DNA of 64,000 bases from Heliopora coerulea (taxonomy: Eukaryota > Cnidaria > Anthozoa > Scleralcyonacea > Helioporidae), in assembly GCA_030142905.1 (NCBI GenBank), contig JASJOG010000076.1, positions 1,237,501 to 1,301,500 of the forward strand. The letters are read 5' to 3'. The notes under the pieces are model-generated. The model made no database searches. It was not told the DNA's origin and saw only the letters and a program-made list of their open reading frames with translations. Positions 10,251 to 23,800 of the stretch are shown here, one piece after another (within the stretch, counting starts at the first letter, position 1; each line of letters opens with the position of its first letter). Made by a program: the position numbers and the translations under genes.

Positions 10251-11819
10251 CAAATCAGGCCAGAATTATCTTGCCTTATTTCGAAAGTTTAAAATTGGTT
10301 GAAAAATCGTCAAAAACCGTGGGTTAACCCCTTTACTTTTTGGTGAAATTTTTCGACCTCAAAAATCATCTCAAATATTACTGTAAAGTCGCTGAAATAT
10401 GGCCAGAACTATCTCATTCGGCCTAAACTTTCATATTTTCGCCGTATTTCGAAAGTTTGAAATTGGTGGAAAAATCGTCACAAACCGTGGGTTAACCCCT
10501 TTACTTTTTCGTGAAATTTTTCGACATCAAAAATCATCTCAAATATTACTGTAAAGCACTTCAAATATGGCCAGAACTACCTTATTCGGCCTAAACTTTC
10601 ATATTTTCGCCTTATTTCGAAAGTTTGAAATTCGTCGAAAAACCGTGAGTTAACCCCTTTACTTTTTCGTGAAATTTTTCGACCTCAAAAATCATCTCAA
10701 ATATTACTGTAAAGTGCCAGAAATATGGCCAGAACTATTTTATTCGGCCTAAACTTTCATATTTTCGCCGTATTTCGAAAGTTTGAAATTGGTCGAAAAA
10801 TCGTCAAAAACCGTGGGTTAACCCCTTTGCTTTTTGGTGAAATTTTTCGACATCAAAAATCATCACAAATATTACTGTAAAGTCGCTGAAATATGGCCAG
10901 AACTATCTTATTCGGCGTAAACTTTCATATTTTCGCCGTATTTCGAAAGTTTGAAATTGGTCGAAAAATCGTCAAAAACCGTGGGTTAACCCCTTTGCTT
11001 TTTGGTGAAGTTTTTCGACCTCAAAAATCATCTCAAATATTACTGTAAAGTTGCTGAAATAGGGTCAGACTTCTCTTATTCGGCCTAAACTTTCATATTT
11101 TAGCCTTATTTCGAAAGTTTCAAATTGGTGGAAAAATCGTCAAAAACCGTGGGTTAACCCCTTTACTTTTTGGTGAAATTTTTCGACCTCAAAAATAATC
11201 TCAAATATTACTGTAAAGTCGCTGAAATATGGCCAGAACTATCTTATTCGACTTAAACTTTCGTATTTTAGCCTTATTTCGAAAGTTTGAAATTGGTCGA
11301 AAAATCGTCAAAAACCGTGGGTTAACCCCTTTACTTTTTGGTGAAATTTTTCGACCTCAAAAGTCATCTCAAATATTTCTGTAAAGTCGCTGAAATATGG
11401 CCAGAACTATCTTATTCGGCCTAAACTTTTATATTTTAGCCTAATTTCGAAAAATTGAAATTGGTCGAAAATTTGTCAAAAACCGTGGGTTAACCCCTTT
11501 ACTTTTTGGTGAAATTTTTCGACATCAAAAATCATCTCAAATATTACTGTAAAGCAATTTAAATATCGCCAGAGCTATCTTATTCGACTTAAACTTTCGT
11601 ATTTTAGCCTTATTTCGAAAGTTTGAAATTGGTCGAAAAATCGTCAAAAACCGTGGGTTAACCCCTTTACTTTTTGGTGAAATTTTTCGACCTCAAAAAT
11701 CATCTCAAATATTACTGTAAAGTCGCTGAAATAGGGCCAGACTTCTCTTATTCGGCCTAAACTTTCATATTTTAGCCTTATTTCGAAAGTTTGAAATTGG
11801 TGGAAAAATCGTCAAAAAC

Positions 11820-14800
11820 CGTGGGTTAACCCCTTTTTTTTTTTTTTTGGTGAAATTTTTCGACCTCAAAAATCATCACAAATATTACTGTAAAGTCGCT
11901 GAAATATGGCCAGAACTATCTTATTCGGCGTAAACTTTTATATTTTAGCCTAATTTCGAAAAATTGAAATTGGTCGAAAAATCGTCAAAAACCGTGGGTT
12001 AACCCCTTTACTTTTTGGTGAAGTTTTTCGACTTCAAAAATCATCTCAAATATTACTGTAAAGTCGCTGAAATAGGGCCAGACTTCTCTTATTCGGCCTA
12101 AACTTTCATATTTTAGCCTTATTTCGAAAGTTTCAAATTGGTGGAAAAATCGTCAAAAACCGTGGGTTAACCCCTTTTTTTTTTTTTTTGGTGAAATTTT
12201 TCGACATCAAAAATCATCACAAATATTACTGTAAAGTCGCTGAAATATGGCCAGAACTATCTTATTCGGCGTAAACTTTCGTATTTTAGCCTTATTTCGA
12301 AAGTTTGAAATTGGTCGAAAAATCGTCAAAAACTGTGGGTTAACCCCTTTACTTTTTGGTGAAATTTTTCGACCTCAAAAGTCATCTCAAATATTTCTGT
12401 AAAGTCGCTGAAATATGGCCAGAACTATCTTATTCGGCGTAAACTTTTATATTTTAGCTTAATTTCGAAAAATTGAAATTGGTCGAAAAATCGTCAAAAA
12501 CCGTGGGTTAACCCCTTTACTTTTTGGTGAAATTTTTCGACTTCAAAAATCATCTCAAATATTACTGTAAAGCAATTTAAATATCGCCAGAGCTATCTTA
12601 TTCGACTTAAACTTTCATATTTTAGCCTTATTTCGAAAGTTTCAAATTGGTCGAAAAATCGTCAAAAACCGTGGGTTAACCCCTTTACTTTTTGGTGAAA
12701 TTTTTCGACATCAAAAATCATCACAAATATTACTGTAAAGTCGCTGAAATATGGCCAGAACTATCTTATTCGGCGTAAACTTTTATATTTTAGCCTAATT
12801 TCGAAAAATTGAAATTGGTCGAAAAATCGTCAAAAACCGTGGGTTAACCCCTTTACTTTTTGGTGAAGTTTTTCGACTTCAAAAATCATCTCAAATATTA
12901 CTGTAAAGTCGCTGAAATAGGGCCAGACTTCTTTTATTCGGCCTAAACTTTCATATTTTAGCCTTATTTCGAAAGTTTCAAATTGGTGGAAAAATCGTCA
13001 AAAACCGTGGGTTAACCCCTTTACTTTTTGGTGAAATTTTTCGACATTAAAAATCATCACAAATATTACTGTAAAGTCGCTGAAATATGGCCAGAACTAT
13101 CTTATTCGGCGTAAACTTTCGTATTTTAGCCTTATTTCGAAAGTTTGAAATTGGTCGAAAAATCGTCAAAAACTGTGGGTTAACCCCTTTACTTTTTGGT
13201 GAAATTTTTCGACCTCAAAAGTCATCTCAAATATTTCTGTAAAGTCGCTGAAATATGGCCAGAACTATCTTATTCGGCGTAAACTTTTATATTTTAGCCT
13301 AATTTCGAAAAATTGAAATTGGTCGAAAAATCGTCAAAAACCGTGGGTTAACCCCTTTACTTTTTGGTGAAGTTTTTCGACTTCAAAAATCATCTCAAAT
13401 ATTACTGTAAAGTCGCTGAAATAGGGCCAGACTTCTCTTATTCGGCCTAAACTTTCATATTTTAGCCTTATTTCGAAAGTTTCAAATTGGTGGAAAAATC
13501 GTCAAAAACCGTGGGTTAACCCCTTTTTTTTTTTTTTTGGTGAAATTTTTCGACATCAAAAATCATCACAAATATTACTGTAAAGTCGCTGAAATATGGC
13601 CAGAACTATCTTATTCGGCGTAAACTTTCGTATTTTAGCCTTATTTCGAAAGTTTGAAATTGGTCGAAAAATCGTCAAAAACTGTGGGTTAACCCCTTTA
13701 CTTTTTGGTGAAATTTTTCGACCTCAAAAGTCATCTCAAATATTTCTGTAAAGTCGCTGAAATATGGCCAGAACTATCTTATTCGGCGTAAACTTTTATA
13801 TTTTAGCCTAATTTCGAAAAATTGAAATTGGTCGAAAATTTGTCAAAAACCGTGGGTTAACCCCTTTACTTTTTGGTGAAATTTTTCGACATCAAAAATC
13901 ATCTCAAATATTACTGTAAAGCAATTTAAATATCGCCAGAGCTATCTTATTCGACTTAAACTTTCGTATTTTAGCCTTATTTCGAAAGTTTGAAATTGGT
14001 GGAAAAATCGTCAAAAACCGTGGGTTAACCCCTTTACTTTTTGGTGAAATTTTTCGACATCAAAAATCATCACAAATATTACTGTAAAGTCGCTGAAATA
14101 TGGCCAGAACTATCTTATTCGGCGTAAACGTTCGTATTTTAGCCTTATTTCGAAAGTTTGAAATTGGTCGAAAAATCGTCAAAAACTGTGGGTTAACCCC
14201 TTTACTTTTTGGTGAAATTTTTCGACCTCAAAAGTCATCTCAAATATTTCTGTAAAGTCGCTGAAATATGGCCAGAACTATCTTATTCGGCGTAAACTTT
14301 TATATTTTAGCCTAATTTCGAAAAATTGAAATTGGTCGAAAAATCGTCAAAAACCGTGGGTTAACCCCTTTACTTTTTGGTGAAGTTTTTCGACTTCAAA
14401 AATAATCTCAAATATTACTGTAAAGTCGCTGAAATAGGGCCAGACTTCTCTTATTCGGCCTAAACTTTCATATTTTAGCCTTATTTCGAAAGTTTCAAAT
14501 TGGTGGAAAAATCGTCAAAAACCGTGGGTTAACCCCTTTTTTTTTTTTTTTTGGTGAAATTTTTCGACATCAAAAATCATCACAAATATTACTGTAAAGT
14601 CGCTGAAATATGGCCAGAACTATCTTATTCGGCGTAAACTTTCGTATTTTAGCCTTATTTCGAAAGTTTGAAATTGGTCGAAAAATCGTCAAAAACCGTG
14701 GGTTAACCCCTTTACTTTTTGGTGAAATTTTTCGACCTCAAAAGTCATCTCAAATATTTCTGTAAAGTCGCTGAAATATGGCCAGAACTATCTTATTCGG

Positions 14801-17800
14801 CCTAAACTTTTATATTTTAGCCTAATTTCGAAAAATTGAAATTGGTCGAAAATTTGTCAAAAACCGTGGGTTAACCCCTTTACTTTTTGGTGAAATTTTT
14901 CGACCTCAAAAGTCATCTCAAATATTACTGTAAAGTCGCTGAAATATGGCCAGAACTATCTTATTCGGCCTAAACTTTCATATTTTCGCCGTATTTCGAA
15001 AGTTTGAAATTGGTCGAAAAATCGTCAAAAACCGTGGGTTAACCCCTTTACTTTTTGGTGAAGTTTTTCGACTTCAAAAATCATCTCAAATATTACTGTA
15101 AAGTCGCTGAAATAGGGCCAGACTTCTCTTATTCGGCCTAAACTTTCATATTTTAGCCTTATTTCGAAAGTTTCAAATTGGTGGAAAAATCGTCAAAAAC
15201 CGTGGGTTAACCCCTTTTTTTTTTTTTTTTGGTGAAATTTTTCGACATCAAAAATCATCACAAATATTACTGTAAAGTCGCTGAAATATGGCCAGAACTA
15301 TCTTATTCGGCGTAAACTTTCGTATTTTAGCCTTATTTCGAAAGTTTGAAATTGGTCGAAAAATCGTCCAAAACCGTGGGTTAACCCCTTTACTTTTTGG
15401 TGAAATTTTTCGACCTCAAAAGTCATCTCAAATATTTCTGTAAAGTCGCTGAAATATGGCCAGAACTATCTTATTCGGCGTAAACTTTTATATTTTAGCC
15501 TAATTTCGAAAAATTGAAATTGGTCGAAAATTTGTCAAAAACCGTGGGTTAACCCCTTTACTTTTTGGTGAAATTTTTCGACATCAAAAATCATCTCAAA
15601 TATTACAGTAAAGCAATTTAAATATCGCCAGAGCTATCTTATTCGACTTAAACTTTCGTATTTTAGCCTTATTTCGAAAGTTTCAAATTGGTGGAAAAAT
15701 CGTCAAAAACCGTGGGTTAACCCCTTTTTTTTTTTTTTTGGTGAAATTTTTCGACATCAAAAATCATCACAAATATTACTGTAAAGTCGCTGAAATATGG
15801 CCAGAACTATCTTATTCGGCGTAAACTTTCGTATTTTAGCCTTATTTCGAAAGTTTGAAATTGGTCGAAAAATCGTCAAAAACTGTGGGTTAACCCCTTT
15901 ACTTTTTGGTGAAATTTTTCGACCTCAAAAGTCATCTCAAATATTTCTGTAAAGTCGCTGAAATATGGCCAGAACTATCTTATTCGGCGTAAACTTTTAT
16001 ATTTTAGCCTAATTTCGAAAAATTGAAATTGGTCGAAAAATCGTCAAAAACCGTGGGTTAACCCCTTTACTTTTTGGTGAAGTTTTTCGACTTCAAAAAT
16101 CATCTCAAATATTACTGTAAAGTCGCTGAAATAGGGCCAGACTTCTCTTATTCGGCCTAAACTTTCATATTTTAGCCTTATTTCGAAAGTTTCAAATTGG
16201 TGGAAAAATCGTCAAAAACCGTGGGTTAACCCCTTTTTTTTTTTTTTTGGTGAAATTTTTCGACATCAAAAATCATCACAAATATTACTGTAAAGTCGCT
16301 GAAATATGGCCAGAACTATCTTATTCGGCGTAAACTTTCGTATTTTAGCCTTATTTCGAAAGTTTGAAATTGGTCGAAAATTTGTCAAAAACCGTGGGTT
16401 AACCCCTTTACTTTTTGGTGAAATTTTTCGACATCAAAAATCATCTCAAATATTACTGTAAAGCAATTTAAATATCGCCAGAGCTATCTTATTCGACTTA
16501 AACTTTCGTATTTTAGCCTTATTTCGAAAGTTTGAAATTGGTCGAAAAATCGTCAAAAACCGTGGGTTAACCCCTTTACTTTTTGGTGAAGTTTTTCGAC
16601 CTCAAAAATCATCTCAAATATTACTGTAAAGTCGCTGAAATAGGGCCAGACTTCTCTTATTCGGCCTAAACTTTCATATTTTAGCCTTATTTCGAAAGTT
16701 TCAAATTGGTCGAAAAATCGTCAAAAACCGTGGGTTAACCCCTTTACTTTTTGGTGAAATTTTTCGACCTCAAAAATCATCTCAAATATTACTGTAAAGT
16801 CGCTGAAATATGGCCAGAACTATCTCATTCGGCCTAAACTTTCATATTTTCGCCGTATTTCGAAAGTTTGAAATTGGTGGAAAAATCGTCAAAAACCGTG
16901 GGTTAACCCCTTTACTTTTTGGTGAAATTTTTCGACATCAAAAATCATCTCAAATATTACTGTAAAGCACTTCAAATATGGCCAGAACTACCTTATTCGG
17001 CCTAAACTTTCATATTTTCGCCTTATTTCGAAAGTTTGAAATTGGTCGAAAAATCGTCAAAAACCGTGGGTTAACCCCTTTACTTTTTGGTGAAGTTTTT
17101 CGACTTCAAAAATCATCTCAAATATTACTGTAAAGTCGCATAAATAGGGCCAGACTTCTCTTATTCGGCCTAAACTTTCATATTTTAGCCTTATTTCGAA
17201 AGTTTGAAATTGGTCGAAAAATCGTCAAAAACTGTGGGTTAACCCCTTTACTTTTTGGTGAAATTTTTCGACCTCAAAAGTCATCTCAAATATTTCTGTA
17301 AAGTCGCTGAAATATGGCCAGAACTATTTTATTCGGCCTAAACTTTCATATTTTCGCCGTATTTCGAAAGTTTCAAATTGGTGGAAAAATCGTCAAAAAC
17401 CGTGGGTTAACCCCTTTACTTTTTGGTGAAATTTTTCGACATCAAAAATCATCTCAAATATTACTGTAAAGCAATTTAAATATCGCCAGAGCTATCTTAT
17501 TCGACTTAAACTTTCGTATTTTAGCCTTATTTCGAAAGTTTGAAATTGGTCGAAAAATCGTCAAAAACCGTGGGTTAACCCCTTTACTTTTTGGTGAAGT
17601 TTTTCGACCTCAAAAATCATCTCAAATATTACTGTAAAGTTGCTGAAATAGGGTCAGACTTCTCTTATTCGGCCTAAACTTTCATATTTTAGCCTTATTT
17701 CGAAAGTTTCAAATTGGTGGAAAAATCGTCAAAAACCGTGGGTTAACCCCTTTTTTTTTTTTTTTTGGTGAAATTTTTCGACCTCAAAAATAATCTCAAA

Positions 17801-20800
17801 TATTACTGTAAAGCACTTCAAATATGGCCAGAACTATCTTATTCGACTTAAACTTTCGTATTTTAGCCTTATTTCGAAAGTTTGAAATTGGTCGAAAAAT
17901 CGTCAAAAACCGTGGGTTAACCCCTTTACTTTTTGGTGAAATTTTTCGACCTCAAAAGTCATCTCAAATATTTCTGTAAAGTCGCTGAAATATGGCCAGA
18001 ACTATCTTATTCGGCCTAAACTTTTATATTTTAGCCTAATTTCGAAAAATTGAAATTGGTCGAAAATTTGTCAAAAACCGTGGGTTAACCCCTTTACTTT
18101 TTGGTGAAATTTTTCGACATCAAAAATCATCTCAAATATTACTGTAAAGCAATTTAAATATCGCCAGAGCTATCTTATTCGACTTAAACTTTCGTATTTT
18201 AGCCTTATTTCGAAAGTTTGAAATTGGTCGAAAAATCGTCAAAAACCGTGGGTTAACCCCTTTACTTTTTGGTGAAGTTTTTCGACTTCAAAAATCATCT
18301 CAAATATTACTGTAAAGTCGCTGAAATAGGGCCAGACTTCTCTTATTCGGCCTAAACTTTCATATTTTAGCCTTATTTCGAAAGTTTCAAATTGGTGGAA
18401 AAATCGTCAAAAACCGTGGGTTAACCCCTTTTTTTTTTTTTTTGGTGAAATTTTTCGACATCAAAAATCATCACAAATATTACTGTAAAGTCGCTGAAAT
18501 ATGGCCAGAACTATCTTATTCGGCGTAAACTTTCGTATTTTAGCCTTATTTCGAAAGTTTGAAATTGGTCGAAAAATCGTCAAAAACTGTGGGTTAACCC
18601 CTTTACTTTTTGGTGAAATTTTTCGACCTCAAAAGTCATCTCAAATATTTCTGTAAAGTCGCTGAAATATGGCCAGAACTATCTTATTCGGCGTAAACTT
18701 TTATATTTTAGCCTAATTTCGAAAAATTGAAATTGGTCGAAAATTTGTCAAAAACCGTGGGTTAACCCCTTTACTTTTTGGTGAAATTTTTCGACATCAA
18801 AAATCATCTCAAATATTACTGTAAAGCAATTTAAATATCGCCAGAGCTATCTTATTCGACTTAAACTTTCGTATTTTAGCCTTATTTCGAAAGTTTGAAA
18901 TTGGTCGAAAAATCGTCAAAAACCGTGGGTTAACCCCTTTACTTTTTGGTGAAGTTTTTCGACCTCAAAAATCATCTCAAATATTACTGTAAAGTTGCTG
19001 AAATAGGGTCAGACTTCTCTTATTCGGCCTAAACTTTCATATTTTAGCCTTATTTCGAAAGTTTCAAATTGGTGGAAAAATCGTCAAAAACCGTGGGTTA
19101 ACCCCTTTTTTTTTTTTTTTGGTGAAATTTTTCGACCTCAAAAATAATCTCAAATATTACTGTAAAGCACTTCAAATATGGCCAGAACTATCTTATTCGA
19201 CTTAAACTTTCGTATTTTAGCCTTATTTCGAAAGTTTGAAATTGGTCGAAAAATCGTCAAAAACCGTGGGTTAACCCCTTTACTTTTTGGTGAAATTTTT
19301 CGACCTCAAAAGTCATCTCAAATATTTCTGTAAAGTCGCTGAAATATGGCCAGAACTATCTTATTCGGCCTAAACTTTTATATTTTAGCCTAATTTCGAA
19401 AAATTGAAATTGGTCGAAAATTTGTCAAAAACCGTGGGTTAACCCCTTTACTTTTTGGTGAAATTTTTCGACATCAAAAATCATCTCAAATATTACTGTA
19501 AAGCAATTTAAATATCGCCAGAGCTATCTTATTCGACTTAAACTTTCGTATTTTAGCCTTATTTCGAAAGTTTGAAATTGGTCGAAAAATCGTCAAAAAC
19601 CGTGGGTTAACCCCTTTACTTTTTGGTGAAGTTTTTCGACTTCAAAAATCATCTCAAATATTACTGTAAAGTCGCTGAAATAGGGCCAGACTTCTCTTAT
19701 TCGGCCTAAACTTTCATATTTTAGCCTTATTTCGAAAGTTTCAAATTGGTGGAAAAATCGTCAAAAACCGTGGGTTAACCCCTTTTTTTTTTTTTTTGGT
19801 GAAATTTTTCGACATCAAAAATCATCACAAATATTACTGTAAAGTCGCTGAAATATGGCCAGAACTATCTTATTCGGCGTAAACTTTCGTATTTTAGCCT
19901 TATTTCGAAAGTTTGAAATTGGTCGAAAAATCGTCAAAAACTGTGGGTTAACCCCTTTACTTTTTGGTGAAATTTTTCGACCTCAAAAGTCATCTCAAAT
20001 ATTTCTGTAAAGTCGCTGAAATATGGCCAGAACTATCTTATTCGGCGTAAACTTTTATATTTTAGCCTAATTTCGAAAAATTGAAATTGGTCGAAAATTT
20101 GTCAAAAACCGTGGGTTAACCCCTTTACTTTTTGGTGAAATTTTTCGACATCAAAAATCATCTCAAATATTACTGTAAAGCAATTTAAATATCGCCAGAG
20201 CTATCTTATTCGACTTAAACTTTCGTATTTTAGCCTTATTTCGAAAGTTTCAAATTGGTCGAAAAATCGTCAAAAACCGTGGGTTAACCCCTTTTTTTTT
20301 TTTTTTGGTGAAATTTTTCGACCTCAAAAATAATCTCAAATATTACTGTAAAGCACTTCAAATATGGCCAGAACTATCTTATTCGACTTAAACTTTCGTA
20401 TTTTAGCCTTATTTCGAAAGTTTGAAATTGGTGGAAAAATCGTCAAAAACCGCGTGTTAACCCCTTTTTTTTTTTTTTTGGTGAAATTTTTCGACATCAA
20501 AAATCATCACAAATATTACTGTAAAGTCGCTGAAATATGGCCAGAACTATCTTATTCGGCGTAAACTTTCGTATTTTAGCCTTATTTCGAAAGTTTGAAA
20601 TTGGTCGAAAAATCGTCAAAAACTGTGGGTTAACCCCTTTACTTTTTGGTGAAATTTTTCGACCTCAAAAGTCATCTCAAATATTTCTGTAAAGTCGCTG
20701 AAATATGGCCAGAACTATCTTATTCGGCGTAAACTTTTATATTTTAGCCTAATTTCGAAAAATTGAAATTGGTCGAAAAATCGTCAAAAACCGTGGGTTA

Positions 20801-23800
20801 ACCCCTTTACTTTTTGGTGAAGTTTTTCGACTTCAAAAATCATCTCAAATATTACTGTAAAGTCGCTGAAATAGGGCCAGACTTCTCTTATTCGGCCTAA
20901 ACTTTCATATTTTAGCCTTATTTCGAAAGTTTCAAATTGGTGGAAAAATCGTCAAAAACCGTGGGTTAACCCCTTTTTTTTTTTTTTTGGTGAAATTTTT
21001 CGACATCAAAAATCATCACAAATATTACTGTAAAGTCGCTGAAATATGGCCAGAACTATCTTATTCGGCGTAAACTTTCGTATTTTAGCCTTATTTCGAA
21101 AGTTTGAAATTGGTCGAAAAATCGTCAAAAACTGTGGGTTAACCCCTTTACTTTTTGGTGAAATTTTTCGACCTCAAAAGTCATCTCAAATATTTCTGTA
21201 AAGTCGCTGAAATATGGCCAGAACTATCTTATTCGGCGTAAACTTTTATATTTTAGCCTAATTTCGAAAAATTGAAATTGGTCGAAAAATCGTCAAAAAC
21301 CGTGGGTTAACCCCTTTACTTTTTGGTGAAGTTTTTCGACTTCAAAAATCATCTCAAATATTACTGTAAAGTCGCTGAAATAGGGCCAGACTTCTCTTAT
21401 TCGGCCTAAACTTTCATATTTTAGCCTTATTTCGAAAGTTTCAAATTGGTGGAAAAATCGTCAAAAACCGTGGGTTAACCCCTTTTTTTTTTTTTTTGGT
21501 GAAATTTTTCGACATCAAAAATCATCACAAATATTACTGTAAAGTCGCTGAAATATGGCCAGAACTATCTTATTCGGCGTAAACTTTCGTATTTTAGCCT
21601 TATTTCGAAAGTTTGAAATTGGTCGAAAATTTGTCAAAAACCGTGGGTTAACCCCTTTACTTTTTGGTGAAATTTTTCGACATCAAAAATCATCTCAAAT
21701 ATTACTGTAAAGCAATTTAAATATCGCCAGAGCTATCTTATTCGACTTAAACTTTCGTATTTTAGCCTTATTTCGAAAGTTTGAAATTGGTCGAAAAATC
21801 ATCAAAGACCGTGGGTTAACCCCTTTACTTTTTGGTGAAGTTTTTCGACCTCAAAAATCATCTCAAATATTACTGTAAAGTCGCTGAAATAGGGCCAGAC
21901 TTCTCTTATTCGGCCTAAACTTCCATATTTTAGCCTTATTTCGAAAGTTTCAAATTGGTGGAAAAACGTCAAAAACCGTGGGTTAACCCCTTTACTTTTT
22001 GGTGAAATTTTTCGACTTCAAAAATCATCTCAAATATTACTGTAAAGTCGCTGAAATATGGCCAGAACTATTTTATTCGGCCTAAACTTTCATATTTTCG
22101 CCGTATTTCGAAAGTTTGAAATTGGTGGAAAAATCGTAAAAAACCGTGGGTTAACCCCTTTACTTTTTCGTGAAATTTTTCGACATCAAAAATCATCTCA
22201 AATATTACTGTAAAGCACTTCAAATATGGCCAGAACTACCTTATTCGGCCTAAACTTTCATATTTTAGCCTTATTTCGAAAGTTTGAAATTGGTCGAAAA
22301 ATCGTCAAAAACCGTGGGTTAACCCCTTTACTTTTTGGTGAAGTTTTTCGACTTCAAAAATCATCTCAAATATTACTGTAAAGTCGCTGAAATAGGGCCA
22401 GACTTCTCTTATTCGGCCTAAACTTTCATATTTTAGCCTTATTTCGAAAGTTTCAAATTGGTGGAAAAATCGTCAAAAACCGTGGGTTAACCCCTTTTTT
22501 TTTTTTTTTGGTGAAATTTTTCGACCTCAAAAATAATCTCAAATATTACTGTAAAGCACTTCAAATATGGCCAGAACTATCTTATTCGACTTAAACTTTC
22601 GTATTTTAGCCTTATTTCGAAAGTTTGAAATTGGTCGAAAAATCGTCAAAAACCGTGGGTTAACCCCTTTACTTTTTGGTGAAATTTTTCGACCTCAAAA
22701 GTCATCTCAAATATTTCTGTAAAGTCGCTGAAATATGGCCAGAACTATCTTATTCGGCCTAAACTTTTATATTTTAGCCTAATTTCGAAAAATTGAAATT
22801 GGTCGAAAATTTGTCAAAAACCGTGGGTTAACCCCTTTACTTTTTGGTGAAATTTTTCGACATCAAAAATCATCTCAAATATTACTGTAAAGCAATTTAA
22901 ATATCGCCAGAGCTATCTTATTCGACTTAAACTTTCGTATTTTAGCCTTATTTCGAAAGTTTGAAATTGGTCGAAAAATCGTCAAAAACCGTGGGTTAAC
23001 CCCTTTACTTTTTGGTGAAGTTTTTCGACTTCAAAAATCATCTCAAATATTACTGTAAAGTCGCTGAAATAGGGCCAGACTTCTCTTATTCGGCCTAAAC
23101 TTTCATATTTTAGCCTTATTTCGAAAGTTTCAAATTGGTGGAAAAATCGTCAAAAACCGTGGGTTAACCCCTTTTTTTTTTTTTTTGGTGAAATTTTTCG
23201 ACATCAAAAATCATCACAAATATTACTGTAAAGTCGCTGAAATATGGCCAGAACTATCTTATTCGGCGTAAACTTTCGTATTTTAGCCTTATTTCGAAAG
23301 TTTGAAATTGGTCGAAAAATCGTCAAAAACTGTGGGTTAACCCCTTTACTTTTTGGTGAAATTTTTCGACCTCAAAAGTCATCTCAAATATTTCTGTAAA
23401 GTCGCTGAAATATGGCCAGAACTATCTTATTCGGCGTAAACTTTTATATTTTAGCCTAATTTCGAAAAATTGAAATTGGTCGAAAATTTGTCAAAAACCG
23501 TGGGTTAACCCCTTTACTTTTTGGTGAAATTTTTCGACATCAAAAATCATCTCAAATATTACTGTAAAGCAATTTAAATATCGCCAGAGCTATCTTATTC
23601 GACTTAAACTTTCGTATTTTAGCCTTATTTCGAAAGTTTCAAATTGGTCGAAAAATCGTCAAAAACCGTGGGTTAACCCCTTTTTTTTTTTTTTTGGTGA
23701 AATTTTTCGACCTCAAAAATAATCTCAAATATTACTGTAAAGCACTTCAAATATGGCCAGAACTATCTTATTCGACTTAAACTTTCGTATTTTAGCCTTA